In this document: in pieces, positions 5,760-6,985 of the stretch
Numbering within the stretch: position 1 is the stretch's first letter
Layout: each line of letters starts with the position of its first letter
Source: JBLNBU01 sp050260215
Lineage (GTDB): Bacteria; Pseudomonadota; Alphaproteobacteria; Rhodospirillales; Magnetospirillaceae
Length of the DNA stretch: 6,985 nt
NCBI GenBank assembly: GCA_050260215.1
Contig: JBLNBU010000251.1
Location: 1 to 6,985 of the forward strand
Direction: 5' to 3'
Program-made: the position numbers and the translations under genes
Notes under the pieces: model-generated
Told to the model about the DNA's origin: nothing
The model's database searches: none
Seen by the model: only the letters and a program-made list of their open reading frames with translations

Positions 5760-6869
5760 TCACCCCTTCTGCTTCGCGGCTTCGATTTCGGCCGCCTTCT
5801 TCTCGACCAGATCGACGATGTGGTCGACCATGTCGCCGTTGTCGACGTTATGGTCGGGCGAACCGCCGATATAGACCTTGTGGTTGCCCGAGCCGCCGCC
5901 GGTGATGCCGATCATGGTCTCGCGCGCTTCGCCCGGCCCGTTGACCACGCAGCCCAGGATGCTGACGGTGACGGGTGCGCGGATGTGCGACAGGCGGGCT
6001 TCCAGCGCCTCGACCGTCTTGATCACGTCGAAGCCCTGGCGGGCGCAAGACGGGCACGACACCACGCGCACGCCGCGGTGGCGCAGGTCGAGGCCCTTCA
6101 GGATTTCCCAGCCGACCTTGACCTCCTCGACCACGTCGGCGGTCAGCGACACGCGCAACGTGTCGCCGATGCCCTGCCACAAGAGCGAGCCGATGCCCAT
6201 GGCCGACTTGACCGTGCCGCCGGTCAGGCCGCCGGCTTCGGTGATGCCCAGGTGCAGCGGATAATCGCAGGCCTTGGCCAGGCCCTGATAGGCCGCCACC
6301 GCCATGAACACGTCGGAGGCCTTGACCGCGATCTTGAACTCGAAGAAGTCGTTGTCCTCCAGCAGCTTGGCGTGCTCCAGCGCGCTTTCGACCAGCGCCT
6401 CGGGGCAAGGCTCGCCGTACTTGTCGAGCAGGTGCTTGTCGAGCGAGCCGGCATTGACGCCGATGCGCATGGAACACCCGTTGTCCTTGGCCGCCTTGAC
6501 CACCTCGCGCACCCGCTCGTGCGAGCCGATGTTGCCCGGATTGATGCGCAGGCAGGCGGCGCCGGCCTCGGCCGCCTCGATGCCGCGCTTGTAGTGGAAG
6601 TGGATGTCGGCGATCAGCGGGACCGGCGATTCCTTGGCGATCTGCTTGAATGCCTTGGTCGAATCCTCGTCGGGGCACGAGACGCGCACGATGTCGGCCC
6701 CGGCGTCGGCGGCGCGGCGGATCTGCTCCAGCGTGCCCTTGACGTCGGTGGTCAGCGTGTTGGTCATGGTCTGCACCGAGATGGGCGCATCGCCGCCGAC
6801 CAGAACGCTGCCGACGCGGATCTGCCTGGACTTGCGCCGGTGAATGTCGCGGTAGGGCCGCTCGCTCAT
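5760..6869 (-). CDS. ispG: 4-hydroxy-3-methylbut-2-en-1-yl diphosphate synthase (IspG/GcpE)
   Basis: IspG is a cytosolic [4Fe-4S] enzyme of the MEP isoprenoid pathway. It converts 2-C-methyl-D-erythritol 2,4-cyclodiphosphate to HMBPP. The 369 residues match the short bacterial form: a TIM-barrel domain (about 1-265) followed by the iron-sulfur domain. Seen in the sequence are VQTMTNTLTTD (32-42), LIADIHFHYKRG (85-96), RINPGNIG (108-115), RIGVNAGSL (135-143) and TEAGGLTGG (210-218). The cluster ligands are SCPSCAR with Cys272 and Cys275, Cys307 in LGCVVNGPGE, and Glu314. The ATG at 6869-6867 gives the expected MSERPYRDIHRRKSRQI opening. The frame also runs up to an ATG at 6944, but that adds 25 residues unlike the family. 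The Shine-Dalgarno of the chosen start is weak (GGCAGAG directly before ATG). This is the first gene of the minus-strand cluster in this window. Confidence 0.97.
   Translation of the reverse strand: MSERPYRDIHRRKSRQIRVGSVLVGGDAPISVQTMTNTLTTDVKGTLEQIRRAADAGADIVRVSCPDEDSTKAFKQIAKESPVPLIADIHFHYKRGIEAAEAGAACLRINPGNIGSHERVREVVKAAKDNGCSMRIGVNAGSLDKHLLDKYGEPCPEALVESALEHAKLLEDNDFFEFKIAVKASDVFMAVAAYQGLAKACDYPLHLGITEAGGLTGGTVKSAMGIGSLLWQGIGDTLRVSLTADVVEEVKVGWEILKGLDLRHRGVRVVSCPSCARQGFDVIKTVEALEARLSHIRAPVTVSILGCVVNGPGEARETMIGITGGGSGNHKVYIGGSPDHNVDNGDMVDHIVDLVEKKAAEIEAAKQKG
5763..5770 (-). promoter_or_regulatory. Shine-Dalgarno of hisS inside the end of ispG
   Basis: The minus strand reads AGAAGGGG at 5770-5763, just before and overlapping the ispG TGA (5762-5760). 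It is spaced 8 bases from the GTG at 5754 but directly adjoins the GTG at 5763. That spacing decides in favour of the downstream GTG. The placement suggests that ribosomes finishing ispG re-initiate on hisS. Confidence 0.5.
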
Positions 6870-6899
6870 CTCTGCCAACTCGCTGCTGGAAAAGGATAT

Positions 6900-6929
6900 G
6901 GCCCCGGCCGGGCAGGCCCGCCGGGGGCT
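6900..6929 (-). other. GC-rich imperfect hairpin in the ispG leader
   Basis: On the minus strand the arms GCCCCCGGCGGG (6928-6917) and CCCGGCCGGGGC (6912-6901) pair around a CCTG-type loop with one bulge on each side. The sequence that follows on the minus strand is ATATCCTTTTCC, a weak and interrupted T-rich stretch. It could be a leader structure of ispG or the terminator of a gene upstream of the window. Sequence alone does not separate these. Confidence 0.4.
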
Positions 6930-6932
6930 CGG

Positions 6933-6938
6933 GTTATA
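6933..6938 (-). promoter_or_regulatory. Possible -10 box upstream of ispG
   Basis: TATAAC on the minus strand (6938-6933), within GCGCTATAACCC, is a good -10-like hexamer about 64 bases before the ispG ATG. The -35 candidate is poor: TTCCCG at 18 bases. The same bases could instead be the TAA stop (6936-6934) of an upstream minus-strand gene, because one frame is open from the window edge to that point. The promoter call is therefore tentative. Confidence 0.3.
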
Positions 6939-6985
6939 GCGCATTTCGGCAAGGGTCGGGAAGGTTCTTGGCCGCGGCCGCCACC

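Noticed and set aside
6870..6944. 25-codon N-terminal extension of ispG from the ATG at 6944
   Set aside because: It has no Shine-Dalgarno, would cross the GC-rich hairpin, and is absent from the usual IspG N-terminus.
6934..6985. Possible 3' end of an upstream minus-strand gene (a 16-codon open frame ending in TAA)
   Set aside because: It is too short to recognise. From memory a rodZ-like gene often precedes ispG in this group, but nothing in these residues can confirm that.

Overview
The window is strongly GC-rich and almost fully coding. It looks like a chromosomal housekeeping segment from an alphaproteobacterium, most likely of the Rhodospirillales/Magnetospirillum kind. That placement is inferred from the gene order ispG-hisS-hemA-prfA-prmC, a DUF4167 protein (a family I know mainly from Alphaproteobacteria) and the style of a palindromic intergenic repeat. 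No mobile element, CRISPR array, tRNA or rRNA was recognised.

Layout: bases 2-571 (+ strand) are the 3' part of a MOSC-domain protein gene whose start lies outside the window. Bases 588-648 hold a two-hairpin palindromic element between this gene and the convergent minus-strand genes. From there to the right end everything is on the minus strand. In transcription order (right to left) it runs: a short leader with a possible promoter and a GC-rich hairpin, ispG (isoprenoid precursors), hisS (histidyl-tRNA synthetase), hemA (glutamyl-tRNA reductase), prfA (release factor 1), prmC (release factor glutamine methyltransferase), a 253-base gap, then a small DUF4167 gene.

The five genes ispG to prmC are packed like one operon: hisS begins at or within a few bases of the ispG stop, hisS-hemA are about 10 bases apart, hemA-prfA 2 bases, and prfA-prmC 28 bases. 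Functionally the block joins translation (HisS, RF1 and its GGQ-methylating enzyme PrmC), tetrapyrrole synthesis starting from charged Glu-tRNA (HemA) and the MEP isoprenoid pathway (IspG). All the key catalytic motifs I looked for are intact in these five genes.

I see no previously undescribed multi-gene system here. The points most worth a second look are the loss of the usual cysteine in the MOSC protein, the charge-polarised DUF4167 protein of unknown function next to prfA-prmC, the palindromic element, a possible 29-residue ORF in the prmC-DUF4167 gap, and non-ATG starts (TTG for hemA, GTG for hisS and DUF4167).
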